Made by a program: the position numbers and the translations under genes. Of a DNA stretch of 64,000 nt, positions 38,701 to 48,714 are shown in pieces. This DNA is from Phialophora verrucosa (taxonomy: Eukaryota > Ascomycota > Eurotiomycetes > Chaetothyriales > Herpotrichiellaceae). The stretch is from positions 744,001 through 808,000 of the forward strand of contig MSED01000001.1 in NCBI GenBank assembly GCA_002099365.1. Direction: 5' to 3'. Position 1 is the stretch's first letter. Each line of letters begins with the position of its first letter. Under the pieces are notes generated by a model, which did not search any database, was not told where the DNA came from, and saw only the letters and a list, made by a program, of their open reading frames with translations.

Positions 38701-38949
38701 CGTCAATATGATGACGAGCGCGGCGCCGTGACATTGACCATGGACGAGAAAGCCGAAGCCAGCTTGGAAGACTATTGGGAGTATGTGGAATCCGGCAAGG
38801 TTGAGGACCCACTGAGCGTGACGGAAGAGGAAGAGATGGGCGGTAAGAAGAGATATAAAGCGTACAGGAAGTGGCTCCGGGGAAAGAGTCTGTTCAAGCA
38901 GAGGCCAGTCATGGGCGAGGACGTCGACGGTATTGGTCTTGACCCTTGA
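35722..38949 (+). CDS. fig4: Phosphatidylinositol 3,5-bisphosphate 5-phosphatase Fig4 (SAC domain)
   Basis: A 1075-residue SAC-family phosphatase, which with Vac14 and the kinase Fab1 controls PI(3,5)P2 on vacuole and endosome membranes. After an acidic, disordered N-terminus (1-130), the SAC domain runs from about 135 to 720. The catalytic CX5R is C579-IDCLD-R585 followed by T586 and N587. Upstream blocks such as IGGHYIYQI and WGRVVYVTIIARRSRFFAGARF match the family. A C-terminal region with PSFWPRELRDRPLAYFDDYWIEYYKPL is also typical of Fig4, shown here by its core FDDYWIEYYKP. The C-terminal extension of about 300 residues is Pro/Ser-rich. It is intronless and starts at the first in-frame ATG. 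Confidence 0.93.
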   Translation: MESFKEFVANQVAVMAGDEDSAQEGDHVNNGARGEKLKDDALSQQIEIEDGLPRALEVNKSDSDETEKLVPQKYPHPSLSNNPPDEPPLAPGQKDVEDEEDELDLSKSFHRTASPSPTALQRNRGALVSKVGEEGVVKMHKFTLHETANYYYIVGSDLLDSAFRILKIDRTAEPGELNITEDDIIYTKKETQQILNAIDEGNRATGGLKVKTSFWGLLGFIRFTAQYYMLYVTKRSQVAMIGGHYIYQIDKTELMPLVTAASTRAKPDRHLEEARFVGILNNLDLTRSFYFSYSYDVTRTLQHNIMRERQALQEDPTAPHKPDHNDMFVWNHHLLKPAKEALKNPYDWCLSIVHGYVDQSALSVYWGRVVYVTIIARRSRFFAGARFLKRGANDLGYVANDVETEQIVSEMLTTSFHAPGPTLFANDKYTSHVQHRGSIPLHWTQDSTGVSPKPDIHLNVADPFFSAAALHFDDLFRRYGTPIYVLNLVKSRERTPRESKLLKEYTVAVNYLNQFLPKDKEILYHAWDMSRASKSRDQDVIGSLEAIAEDILPKTGFFHNGNDEESGLRLQSGVARTNCIDCLDRTNAAQFVIAKKALGYQLQALGVIEQPSVEYDSDAVNLFTHMWHDHGDTIAVQYGGSHLVNTMSTYRKINQWTSHSRDMVESFKRYYNNSFMDAQRQEAYNLFLGNYVFAQGQPMLWDLTTDYYLHHSDPRSMFGKRRPSYRHWYTDEYLQTPQMPPSFWPRELRDRPLAYFDDYWIEYYKPLSISSFRKLLSFKMHSNLRYIPISSTSGGKFDLSPFKVRTGHESDGEGGHDKRKGVKIVAPSDNTSADGGRLDSAAPSVIEPTPKPNTLGPWLDAQQQLHNTLVRRTNYTGIIKEPSFEVQSPSAVPRVPKLPVTGSTDLTNSSLLSPPTKEELALQAFTSLITSSLNPTVRQLSEYERYVTHPSKIPLITTSATDYSAAPLEYLEYLSKVTSSQDPAEAYPQNSILRQYDDERGAVTLTMDEKAEASLEDYWEYVESGKVEDPLSVTEEEEMGGKKRYKAYRKWLRGKSLFKQRPVMGEDVDGIGLDP

Positions 38950-39619
38950 CGGGAGGAGCGTGTGAGTGATGTGAGTCGGCCGGGGCGTCATGAAAACCAA
39001 GTTTTGTATGAATTCGAGTTTGAGTCTGTGAGTCCGTTCCTGTCATGGACGTCTCTGTAACATCCCGAATAGATTGGAATAGAGGTGGGTTCCAACGGAC
39101 TTGACATGGCTGACATGCGGCTAGCTTTCATCTCCTGACTAACCCAATTGTGAGTCGAGCCACCGTTCAAGTTGTGGACAGTCCGATGAAAGCGATGCGA
39201 TTGCCACTCAACGAAATGAGGCTCCACTACAGTATGTACTTCCGAGAATGTCGAAAGTTATTTCGTGTGCATTTTGATCAAAGCGCAAAGCAATGTAATG
39301 CGGTTCACTGCGTGCTGTTCTGTGTACTGCGTAGTCAAGCCATCCTTTGACTTGTTGCACTTCGACGACCATGCAGATGAGCTATTGTAACGAGATCGTC
39401 CGTCCACTCTAGCGCGGTGACTCGGTTGTATTACGATTGTGGCCTTGATTGTGGTTGCGATCGGTCGTCGCCTCTGTGATGGAGCACTTTTAACGCCCAT
39501 TGATAAGGTCTCCGCGAAGGCGCACTCTGTAATGCCGGAGCTGGAGTTGCGTGTTAGTGGAAATACTCGTGACGCTAGAGCTATATCTCTATGACCATCC
39601 CGACTGTTCCCATCGGCCC
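38950..39619. other. Convergent intergenic region, fig4 / tti2
   Basis: This is 3' flanking sequence of two convergent genes. Short frames on both strands lack motifs. I see no repeat or RNA gene. Confidence 0.5.
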
Positions 39620-40975
39620 TCAAGGCTCAAATAAGGCTCTCAGGTCGTCTTCCTCCTCAACCAGCCTCGTCTTGACGATACTCCACTCGTCCGGGCCGAC
39701 AATCTTTCCCAGCGTGTCGACCAACCGTTTCAACCGCGCCATGATTTGTTCTAGAGGTGTGGGCGTGATGTTGCCGGCCGTTGTAGACTTTGACTTCGTC
39801 CCATATTTGTCCTCTATCTCATCCACACAATTCACCCAACAACCCACCAGCCCCCTCAGTACTTCAGGCCACCATTTCTGCTGGACCCTCGCCCTTCCCA
39901 CATCAAAGAGACAGTCCACGACGTCGAGGGTGGCGCCCACCATCTCCGGCGCGATCAGGACGAACGGATCCATCAACGAGGCTCTAAGCATGGGCAAGAG
40001 GCCCTGGAGATGTTTGACGGCGTGGATCCCCATCCTGGCAAACACAGGCGGGATCTGCCGGAGTAGAAACACAGTCAGGGGCACGGACATGGTATTTGAG
40101 AGGGACCCAGCGGCGCTGCCTGCAGATCCTAGATGTGCCAATGAAGCCATGATCCCATGCCTGTACACTAGCGTGAGCATTGCCTGGTAAGGGATGAAGT
40201 CTTTGTCGTCGTCGTCTGCGTGCTCGGCGTCGTCCAAGGCGTCCGGACCCGCGGTCTGGATTGAGGGAGCCCCAAGCTTGAGTCTGAGCTTCACGAACCG
40301 CGCATCAACAACGCCAAAGAACGCGGCATACAATTCCCTCAGCAGCGCGAGACTGTCCGCCTCGGGAGTCAACGTCGGGAGGAGCAGGAAATTCGCCCTG
40401 AGGGCGTCGACGAACACGTCTGCCAGACCTGAGCGCGTGAGCATCTCGGATTGCGTCGAAGTGAGAACCTCGCACAGCAGCGCGGCGGACCGACATCCCG
40501 CGGACTTGTACGGCGTTGCAGCGGCATCATCGATCATGTTGAGAATCGGGGGGACCAGGAGGTGAAAATGTGCCTCGATGGTCGTTTTGCGAAGCGTAAT
40601 GTCGGGCGGATTGCACGGCAGGGCGAGGTAGCTGGTTAAGATATACTCCAACAGGGGCACAGTGAAGGGGGTGGGTGTTTTCCATGGCGGGTGGTCGTCG
40701 TCGGGGTCTAGAAATGCACGGGCAATTGATGGGGGTGCCGGCGTGTCGATGAGAGATTTCCGCCCTGTAGACGTCAAGTTCGGGTGTTTAGTCTTAATGA
40801 AGAGAGGCCTGATGATCTGAGTGAGCAGGTCAAGCAGCGTGCTGGGTAGTTGGTCGATGGCGCCTGGGTCGGTGGCGGAGATGATGGAACAGGCTTTGTG
40901 TCGGAGTGCCGTTGTCTGGGGTGGTTCTTTTTCGGGCGTCCTTTTTAGCGTATCTAGGACTGCGTCTCTCTTCAT
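39620..40975 (-). CDS. tti2: Tel2-interacting protein 2 (Tti2)
   Basis: Tti2 belongs to the Tel2-Tti1-Tti2 (TTT) complex, an Hsp90 co-chaperone that stabilises PIKK kinases such as TOR, ATM and ATR. I choose the Met at 40975 (MKRDAVLDTLKR), giving 451 residues. The frame is open 65 codons further upstream, but that part looks like leader sequence. The protein is an all-helical, HEAT-like repeat. The C-terminal part carries the family pattern KHLQGLLPMLRASLMDPF, then a WWPEVLRGLVGCW helix. An acidic DDDDKDF insert near residue 265 interrupts the repeat. I assign the family from the overall pattern and the C-terminal block, with moderate confidence. There are no visible introns, although a short 5' exon cannot be excluded. 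Confidence 0.78.
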   Translation of the reverse strand: MKRDAVLDTLKRTPEKEPPQTTALRHKACSIISATDPGAIDQLPSTLLDLLTQIIRPLFIKTKHPNLTSTGRKSLIDTPAPPSIARAFLDPDDDHPPWKTPTPFTVPLLEYILTSYLALPCNPPDITLRKTTIEAHFHLLVPPILNMIDDAAATPYKSAGCRSAALLCEVLTSTQSEMLTRSGLADVFVDALRANFLLLPTLTPEADSLALLRELYAAFFGVVDARFVKLRLKLGAPSIQTAGPDALDDAEHADDDDKDFIPYQAMLTLVYRHGIMASLAHLGSAGSAAGSLSNTMSVPLTVFLLRQIPPVFARMGIHAVKHLQGLLPMLRASLMDPFVLIAPEMVGATLDVVDCLFDVGRARVQQKWWPEVLRGLVGCWVNCVDEIEDKYGTKSKSTTAGNITPTPLEQIMARLKRLVDTLGKIVGPDEWSIVKTRLVEEEDDLRALFEP

Positions 40976-41463
40976 GTTGGTTTCCAAAAGATTGTAGTCA
41001 TGCCATACAATTTCGGGTGGAAGAGCAGTGCATGTCAAATAATACAATATAACGAAGGGAGGGTTGCGACTGAAAGGCAGATCAATGAGACGAGGACAGG
41101 GGGGTAGATTGGGTACAGTAAATATCACACAGCCAATCAGAGCTCGGATTAGACTGGCAGCCTTGTCCACTGCTCAGCCTTGTCGGAACAGACATTTCCT
41201 TCATTTCGTCCGCGAGGTAATAATAACTGATGTTGAGGAGCGATATTACCAATCCTCTCAGATCACTGCATATACTGCATCACGCAAACATGCATCTCCC
41301 GAAAAGGCAGTGAGACCAAGTCTAACCACAAACCACAAACCACCTGCATGCTGAATTGTAAGTCAATCTACATTGTACGATGTGTCCGTGTATCACCAGG
41401 ATGAATAAATGCTTCGCTAACCATCCGCAAGATAAGATAAATATATCATGGGTATTTTCCTCT
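40976..41463. other. Intergenic between dynamin-like gene 3' end and tti2
   Basis: The tti2 upstream region and the dynamin-like 3' flank. It is AT-richer than the genes around it by eye. I see no gene. Confidence 0.45.
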
Positions 41464-43844
41464 TCACACCACCCTCAATTCGTCCTGGAAACCCATCAAG
41501 CGCGTAATCCTCTCATTCACCGCCGTTCTCCTGGCCGTCAGATTCTGATCCCTCTCCGCGTCGACCGCCTTTGCAAAGAGCTCCTTGTCGACCTCGAAAT
41601 CACCCTGAAACAACTTGTGCAGAGGTCGGAGGAGGTGCCGCTCGATGACCTGGATGACGACATTGTCGATGAAAACTTCACGGGCGACCTGGCAACATGG
41701 TCAGTATGACGACTTCATTTCTCTAAGAAGGGGAGACACGGAATTTACCTCGTAGTAGATGATCATGCGCTTGCCAATATCCTCGGCCGACTCGGCGCGG
41801 CTGTCCTGTGCGAGGACTCGGTCCACGTGCGCGGGGGTGTATCGTGTGGGATTCACACTCGCACTGGCAGTGGCACTCCCAGGCGTGGCGGGGGGGATGG
41901 GGGCGGTATCTCGCTCTCGTTCTCGGTCACGTCCATCCCTGCCCTGGACATGGGCGTCCTTCTGCTCGAGATACGCAGACTCCTCCTCGGTCACGCGATT
42001 GATCATGGCAAAGTTCTTGTTGACGCGCATCTGGCGCGCGCGCTGTTCGAACCGCTTACTCTGCGTCTGCGCGGGCTGGCGGCGATCGTCCTCGATGGCG
42101 CGCAACTCATCCTCGGCTTTCTTTTTCTGCACCTCGAGCGCGTTCTTCAAATGTTCTTTGATCGCCCGGGTGACCCGCTTCGGCAGCGCGGGGAGCTGGT
42201 CCTGGAGGACGTTGTCGACGATGTGGTCGACAAAGGTGCTGCACCGCCTGTGCGCGCGTTCCAGGTGCTTCGTGGCGATCCCATACCACGGCGCCGAGTG
42301 CTTCCGGAACAGCAGGTTCATGCGCTTGGGGTCGTAGCTGCCCTTCAGCTCGCGGCCGCGCGTCGACTCGAGCATCTCCTGCACGTAGATGCGGAAACTG
42401 TCCCTCTCCTCCGTGAGGCTGCGGGCCGAGTTCCCTGACCGCAGGCCGTGGCCGTTCATTTCCACCTCGCGCGCAAACTCATCGTGGTCCTCCTCGATAC
42501 GAGACCGGAGGTAGTAGTCCGGCGAGCCGTCCCAGTCAGCCGAGCCGTCGAGGTACGTCCCGTCGACGCAGCTCTTTGCTTCGACGGCGAGGCTGGTCCG
42601 TTTGTCGCAGAACTTGCTCCAGATCTGGTCCGCGTCGGCGAGTTTCTCGTTGAGCGCGTCCCGCTCTTTGATCGCCGTCTGGAGTCTGTTGTTGATGTCG
42701 TCGTCGAGAATGGGAAGCTGACGCCGCGTGTGCTCGTAGTAGATCCCGCGTAGGCGGCCCTGAAGCGAGTTGATCCCCCAGTGGGCCGCGTTGACTTGGT
42801 GCCATGGTCGCTCTGGGGACGTGAAGAACTGGTGTTCGGCCTCGTCTCTGTCGGTCATGGAAGTGTCGTTGCCGGTTTCCCGCACACCGCGGTTCCGGAG
42901 GACATGCCATCCCTTGGCAAAGTTGAATCCGGCCAGGTTGTCGGGTAGGTTCTGGGCCTTTCGTATCCAAAAGTCCTCGAGGCCAGAGGGTGACTCAACG
43001 AGATCCGGTTTCGTGATGATGCCGAATGTTCGCTCGCCCGAAGGATCGACTTCCCTCGCGATCGTGAGGACCGACTGATTCTGAGGGTCTCGATTGGCTT
43101 CCACCACGGCCAAGATCAGTGTCCGCGGCTGCTTGATCCAGTCGTTCACGATCCTGTGGACGAGGTCGATATATTCTCGGCCATCGTTGTGGGACGCGAT
43201 CAGGCCAGGCGTATCGATCAGTGTCAGCGGCTGCTGGTCCGGCCTCACCACCTCGACTTTGAGGACATCGGCCGAGAACCCTCCACGGCCACCCAATAGC
43301 ACGTTCTCTGCCTCCTTCACGATCTTGGCCAGCTCCGTCAGTCTTCTGGTCTTGAATCTGACGGATCGGAGCCGGGCTTGATCGTCAGGATTCCTGGCCG
43401 TGTCGGGAACTATTTCAATGTCGATTGTTTCCACATTCCCGGGCCGGAATCTGAGTCTGGAGAGGAGCGGAAGGGTTAGCAGATGGCGGCACCTCAAGGC
43501 GAATTCGAGCTCCGAAGGACTTACTCGGTCACGAATTTGGTGCACGTAAATTCTCCTCTGGGGAACGAAAGCCCGCTGATCGCCTCGAGCACTGAGCTCT
43601 TGCCTGACGACTGGCTTCCACATACCACGAGCTGGGGCAGCTGTAGTTCCCGCTGAACGTCCAGATCCTTGAGTTTGTCAACGAGGTCGAACAGCCGTCG
43701 TTGCTCCTGGCTCTGCAGCCCTCTCAACCGGTCTCCCGATGGCTTTGGCACAGTGACGTATCCGTTCATCGTCGACGATTGCGAGTCGGGCGAATATGAG
43801 CCTCGGCCTGCCATCCCGTAATGGAGCAAGGTATCGCCAAACAA
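41464..43844 (-). CDS. Dynamin-like GTPase
   Basis: Three exons in coding order, 43844-43525, 43456-41749 and 41688-41464, with introns of 68 and 60 bases, give 750 residues. The GTPase domain shows G1 GSQSSGKSS (about 76-84), G3 DTPG in TLIDTPGLIASH and G4 TKPD in IITKPDLVES. A long helical middle/stalk region follows, then an acidic and Arg-rich linker with a ~30-residue Pro/Thr/Ala stretch. The last exon encodes the GTPase effector domain helix (REVFIDNVVIQVIERHLL core). There is no PH domain. The architecture is closest to fungal Mx-like dynamins of unknown role rather than to Dnm1 or Vps1, which differ in the middle region. A second Met at residue 11 is an alternative start. Confidence 0.9.
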
Positions 43845-45025
43845 GCGTTAGAAAAGCAACCCCGGGATAATATTACAGGGGCACTTTATCTATCGACCCG
43901 GTTGTTAACAGAAATAGTTAGCAAAGGCTAGTTTATAATTAATATATCTAGGGAATGAATCCGAAGGAGACAGGAGAGCATTGACACCTAGGCGAAAGTT
44001 CATAATGTCCAGCAAAGACAAACGCCACTGGCAGCCAGATTCATGGGCGCCTTCTCAGCCTCATGGCGGAAACTCCGCCCTCTTGCGCGGCCACACCTCT
44101 CAACGAGTCGGGGCAATCTAGACTGCCCTTTCCTCGGGGGATAATGCAAACCCTGCGTCACTGCGCCCGAACGGGCAATGATCCAAGGACGCGAAGGGCC
44201 AGAAACGATGATGCCTTGTGGAAGGCCACGTACCGTGTACTCGCACATAATGGAGAGCGACGATGTGATTGGCACGAAAGCAAAACCGCCTCGGATTGAC
44301 GGTGGCGAAGCCGCAATCGCTGCAGCCTACGAAGCTACACATCAAGCCTCGTCGAATCGCGGTCCACGACTGATCGACTTGCGTGTGACGCGTGCGTCCC
44401 CGGAAGGGAGCCTTTGGGGTTCTTGCACATCTGCACATCTTGCTTAACTCAGGCTGAGAAGGAGGATCGCGTGCCGGTGCCCTACGAGCATGGCTCGGCT
44501 TACCGGATTACACCCATTCTCTGGACGATCGCTTACATAGGATGCATTTCACAGCCTGCATGGACATGATGGGATTCGTGAACGTGCCTAGATTGCACAT
44601 TTCCTCGGCGCAGGTGGCGATACAGCTTTTCAGACCGGCCTGATCCAGATTTGGTCCCTACCGCATACTGCGTACGAGCACATGCACTTGCACTTGCATA
44701 CGGCTGCCTGTGCGCACCCTATTTCTCTAGGAAGTAAAATGAGCTAAAGCGAGGCAGGGTGTAAACGTCGCCTTTCATCCCAAGAACTAGAGACACAGCG
44801 CTCCTTCTGTTGCACCCTTCCCACGGATTCCGACTCCTGATCCTCCGCCCGTGAGGCTAAAACATTTCTTGTGGAAGTCGCTCTCGTTCCGGTTTTCTCA
44901 GATCCAGTAATTACTGTACCCAGCAAGGCCCCTCCGTCGGTCGTTCGAGGTCGCCAGGATCCAGCCTTGGATCTAAGTTTTCGATATAAGCATCCACTTC
45001 ATTGCCATAAGATCGTGTTGTCACG
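43845..45025. other. Long intergenic region before the UBA gene
   Basis: This 1181-base divergent spacer separates the dynamin-like gene (minus) from the UBA gene (plus). Open frames such as the one at 44210-44447 show no family motif. The stretch at 43860-43960 is AT-rich. Short direct repeats of CACTTGCA occur near 44685-44700. I see no RNA gene. Confidence 0.45.
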
Positions 45026-46348
45026 ATGGTCGACACCATGGACGCCATGGACATGGACATCACCTACTGCGAAGGGGCCCGTCTGCTCCAGGACGCCCGA
45101 GCAGATATCGGCTCGATCCTCACCCAGCGACCCAACGGCGGCCTGATCTGCCAACATTGTTATCTCGTTGTCGCGGACGCGAACGATGTAAATGCCATTG
45201 CACCGGACCAGGACTGGCCATTGTTGGTGAGCTGCCATGTCCAAGCGTGCGGCTCGTTGCACGACAGACGGGCAGCGTATTCCTGCTACGCTTGTCTCGA
45301 GCGCGGGAAGGCGGCCGTGGAGACGTCGATGGCAGAACTGAAGGCCCATCTCCAAGTGTGTGACTTGATCAGAGATATCAAGCTCAGCGGGCAGCATGGA
45401 GCGCAAGGAGACATGAGGACAGCATCCCACGTGAGCAGGAGGAGTGTTCAGAAGTGCGAGCCCGAAATCAATCCACGGTCTAATACCACAGCGCTGGAGC
45501 CAACGCGTCCGAGACGTTCACCTGGCAGGATCGAAACAGCACAAGCAACCCCTAATAGTGCTCGAAACCCGCCGTTAAATGCTTTTGGCCAAAACCAAGA
45601 TATGCCAGCCACAACTGTCCAACAAGTGCAAACGCACGTCGAGACACCTCTAGAACAGGAACAGACTCCACCGCTGCCGTCGCGACCAAAGTCCAGTAGG
45701 CCCCCAACGAACGCAACTGAGACAATGTACAGCCCTCCGACGGTGCGGCGACCACTAGAACAGCAACCCGTCCAACCGAGTCCTGCCCGTCCGCATGCAA
45801 CGGATATGTACAACATCCCAGGCGGTTTTCCAGGCCCCAACGCCGCGGCACCCGACTCCCGAGCATCGTCCATGCACGACTACTCGCCGACAGTGCCTCT
45901 TCGAAGGAAGGAAGTCCGAACAGAAGCGCCGGGACCGTCACAGGCCTCGTCCGACACCAAATCGTTCCCGACGCCGCCGAGCCGTGCCCCGCCAGCCCCG
46001 CCGGTCTTGTCTCCACCTGCACCGCCGCCGTACTATCAAGGCAAAGACGCGACCGGAAGCGTCGCCCAGCAGTCTGCGCAGGCGCCATCGACCAACATGT
46101 ACATCGGACCTGATCCCGTCAAGATCCAGCAGCTCGTTTCGTTTGGTATCCCCAGGATGGACGCCGAGTATCTCCTGAACCGGACGGGAGGAGACGTCAA
46201 CGCCGCAGCGGAACTGCAACTCTCGGAGATGGGCAGTTTGAGTGGCCACGCGCGAGAGACGTCTCCTCAAGCTCCTCAGTCTGGTGCGTTCCCATCACCT
46301 CTTGGGTCGAATCCGCTGGATAGACGAAATCATCGGCGGTCCAAATAA
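45026..46348 (+). CDS. Cys-rich N-terminus plus C-terminal UBA domain protein
   Basis: A 440-residue protein I do not recognise by name. The N-terminal 115 residues hold paired metal-ligand candidates: C42 and C45, C70 and C75, C87 and C90, then H108 and C112, spaced like a double zinc-binding fold. Residues about 120-360 are low-complexity, rich in Pro, Ser, Thr and Gln, and look disordered. The segment from about 364 to 400 (VSFGIPRMDAEYLLNRTGG core, then NAAAELQL) is a UBA-type three-helix ubiquitin-binding motif, with the GI/P loop and the DVNAA turn. The combination suggests a ubiquitin-pathway adaptor, which is inference. Three in-frame Met codons lie close together at the start (45026, 45038 and 45047); I use the first. 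It is intronless. Confidence 0.75.
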   Translation: MVDTMDAMDMDITYCEGARLLQDARADIGSILTQRPNGGLICQHCYLVVADANDVNAIAPDQDWPLLVSCHVQACGSLHDRRAAYSCYACLERGKAAVETSMAELKAHLQVCDLIRDIKLSGQHGAQGDMRTASHVSRRSVQKCEPEINPRSNTTALEPTRPRRSPGRIETAQATPNSARNPPLNAFGQNQDMPATTVQQVQTHVETPLEQEQTPPLPSRPKSSRPPTNATETMYSPPTVRRPLEQQPVQPSPARPHATDMYNIPGGFPGPNAAAPDSRASSMHDYSPTVPLRRKEVRTEAPGPSQASSDTKSFPTPPSRAPPAPPVLSPPAPPPYYQGKDATGSVAQQSAQAPSTNMYIGPDPVKIQQLVSFGIPRMDAEYLLNRTGGDVNAAAELQLSEMGSLSGHARETSPQAPQSGAFPSPLGSNPLDRRNHRRSK

Positions 46349-46597
46349 AGGCAGGATCTGATACTGCGGAGGCGACGCTGGTGGAATCGTCGCACCCACC
46401 AGCCTTTCGAGATCAGAAAATGGAATGTGTGGATTCGATCAGAGGGTGCGAATCTTGTAGCAAGAAGCTGCGGCGAGAGTAGTGTCGGTAGCGGTCAGGT
46501 GTTTTGCTCTGTGGAGTGACGGAATCGGTTTGGGGATAAGTGAAGAGCAGTCGCATGAGGTGTTACCGTGTACCCGTAAGAGTGTCTTGGGTCTTCG

Positions 46598-47936
46598 TTA
46601 TGCTGATCTTAAGTCCAATCCTAACTCCCCTGGGTAGAAGCACGTTTTGTGGGTAAGGCAATACATCTTGTCCGCTCCCATACGAAACAGATGTTGGGGA
46701 CAGGCCTCGTTGCCCAACCAACGATTGTATTCAGGGATAATTCCGTCCTTGCAGCAAGTCCCGCAGACCAAAGATGTTTTGCTCGGCGTCATCCTGTTTC
46801 GCCCATCTTCGACAGATAGGAGGGCAAACACATACTCCTCGCCGAGTCCACGAGAGATCACATCGATTTCATGCGGTACTGGCTCGGCGCACGTCCGGCA
46901 GTACCAGACCACAGTAACCTGCAAAACTTCCTTCAAAATTCCCAAAGGGCATAATTCGAAGCATGTTTCCCTGGCCATAAGCTTGAAATGCTGCATGGTA
47001 TCCAAGAATAGTGACACCGTTGTCTTCCGATAGTCGACTACGAAGCCTTGCGCACCTTCTGCTAGACCTAATAAACTGTAGACGTAATCCCTCCTATCTG
47101 CACAAGTGAAGCTATCTGGCCCAAGGTGGAATATCCAATCCAGAAGAAAGGCTAAGTCTAGTTTTCGTGAATGGCATCGTGTTGCACCAGCGAAGTCTTC
47201 GCTAGCACAAAATACTGACATGTTGGATAGATGCCATGTCGCACCATTCATCCCATAGAGCCGCCAAAATAACTGCCATTGAATCAATCCCGCTCCCGAC
47301 ACCACGTAGCATTTCCGGGCTGCATATAGTTCTTGAATGATCCAACCCCTGGTCCAATACGGGAGATATGCAGTATTTTCGATAGTGGAGCGGAAAGCGT
47401 GGAACACAAGTATGTTTAAAACTTCCCGGAAAGGCTTGAGAGCGACGTGTAGGATGTCTCCGGCGGTGGGATACCGTCGGCTGCGCCACGCCAACATCGA
47501 CGCCATTCTCAGAAGTCTAGAGCAGTGTCCAGGATATACAAGGGCATGGCGGGCTCCACGGTAAATGTCGGCCATTTGCTGCACCTGGTGGTTTCGTTCC
47601 AAGACGTTCTCTTGGTCAATACAACAGGCATCCATCCACAACCAGTCTTTGATCCCGATCTTCCGTGCCAGCCGGAGGAAGTTGTATAGATTTTCTCGTA
47701 CATCGAGCCATTTGTGATTCACTAGGATCCGGTGAGTAGGTTGCGGCTCGCCCCCAAGTATATGAAAGGCAGGCGTAGCTGGCGTCGTTTCGGAAAACAT
47801 GCTTCAACGTGCACTGGATGGTATCCTCACCACGACGTGGGCGTATCTGCAATACTCGTATAGTCGACTTCGTGAGATCGAGAGGCTCGTGGACAAATTT
47901 GTCGGACGAAGACGGGATAGCCGCAGCCTTGTTCAT
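46598..47936 (-). pseudogene. HET-domain gene with a one-base frameshift
   Basis: The HET domain triggers heterokaryon incompatibility and related cell death in filamentous fungi. The N-terminal part begins at 47936 and reads through YACLSYTWG in one frame. From the G run at 47751-47755 the homology continues one base out of frame (GEPQPTHRILVN), then WLWMDACCIDQEN, then WTRGWIIQELYAA. All three HET motifs are therefore present, but split between frames by one extra G. No intron with acceptable borders could join them. The downstream frame has its own ATG at 47800 but would lack the first motif. The C-terminal ~100 residues are Cys-rich (YCRTC, CGTCC, CPQH, CLTHKTC). A sequencing error in the homopolymer is the main alternative to true inactivation. 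Confidence 0.8.
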
Positions 47937-48714
47937 TTTGACGGAAGGCGTCTGCAGAATAATCAGTCTTCAGCATTCGAGCAACTTTTGTACTTCTATA
48001 TTACTGTTAATCGAGTTTGCAACAAGGCGTAGGCGTAGAGTTTCCGTTCTCACAGCGCAGGGGCCTGGATATATTTTGAAGATGTCGAAAAGGTGGCGGT
48101 CGTTCAGGAATCGTACCTTAAGGCTGGCGGGCTTGGGACATTTGGTGTAGGATACCAAAAGCCCTGGCAGCGTGGCGCATTGAGCTGCCGCACAAGGAAC
48201 AATCTTGCCCTCATTCGATAGGCCGACAGAGCCCGTGTTGTTAGGCAGGGGTTGCCGGCACCGCGGTTCCCCTTCCGAACATTGCGCCTCCCTCGAGCCG
48301 CCGCAGTCATCTTGCCGGGAGAATCTGATTTCCGATGAGGGGCAGCTGCCTGCTTATTGTAAAGAAGCTGCCAAGAAGAAGTAGCTTGACGAGGTATTAG
48401 GCAATAGAATGGCCCTAGTTTTCGCAATTTCGAAGTCCAAGTCGTTGCTTGAAAGGACGTCGAGATCATGTGGATGATAAACCCAAGGTAAAAGCTCTCT
48501 CGTTTCGCACGAACGGACCTACCTGCCATCCGCTTTCTCTGCGGCATCGATTCGTCCAATGGACAATTGACCACATTCGTGATCCTGCCCTGTTTGCGGC
48601 CGCAGACGCTACTGTAACATGCACGACCTTCTTTGAAAGTGGAAGCCGGTTCATCGGGCCCACGGACCACGAGACGTTCCCATCATATATCTCCTTCGCA
48701 CGGCTATCATGAAG
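47937..48714. other. Non-coding region between HET gene and PrpD relic
   Basis: Overlapping open frames on both strands (the longest 48104-48670, minus) have no motif and biased, unstructured composition. I treat the region as intergenic, possibly decayed sequence. Confidence 0.45.

Noticed and set aside
41699..41748. Earlier acceptor (TTCTTAG) for the last dynamin intron
   Set aside because: Only the CCAG acceptor at 41689, after a CTGAC branch site, joins the frame to the effector-domain helix. The earlier one leads to a stop codon.
44210..44447. A frame containing PEGSLWG, resembling PEGSIWG at the start of the cyclase protein
   Set aside because: The match is seven residues and the flanks do not align. 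I regard it as chance, not a cyclase fragment.
48104..48670. 188-codon minus-strand frame beside the PrpD relic
   Set aside because: It has no family motif and is not in register with the PrpD C-terminus. Probably random.
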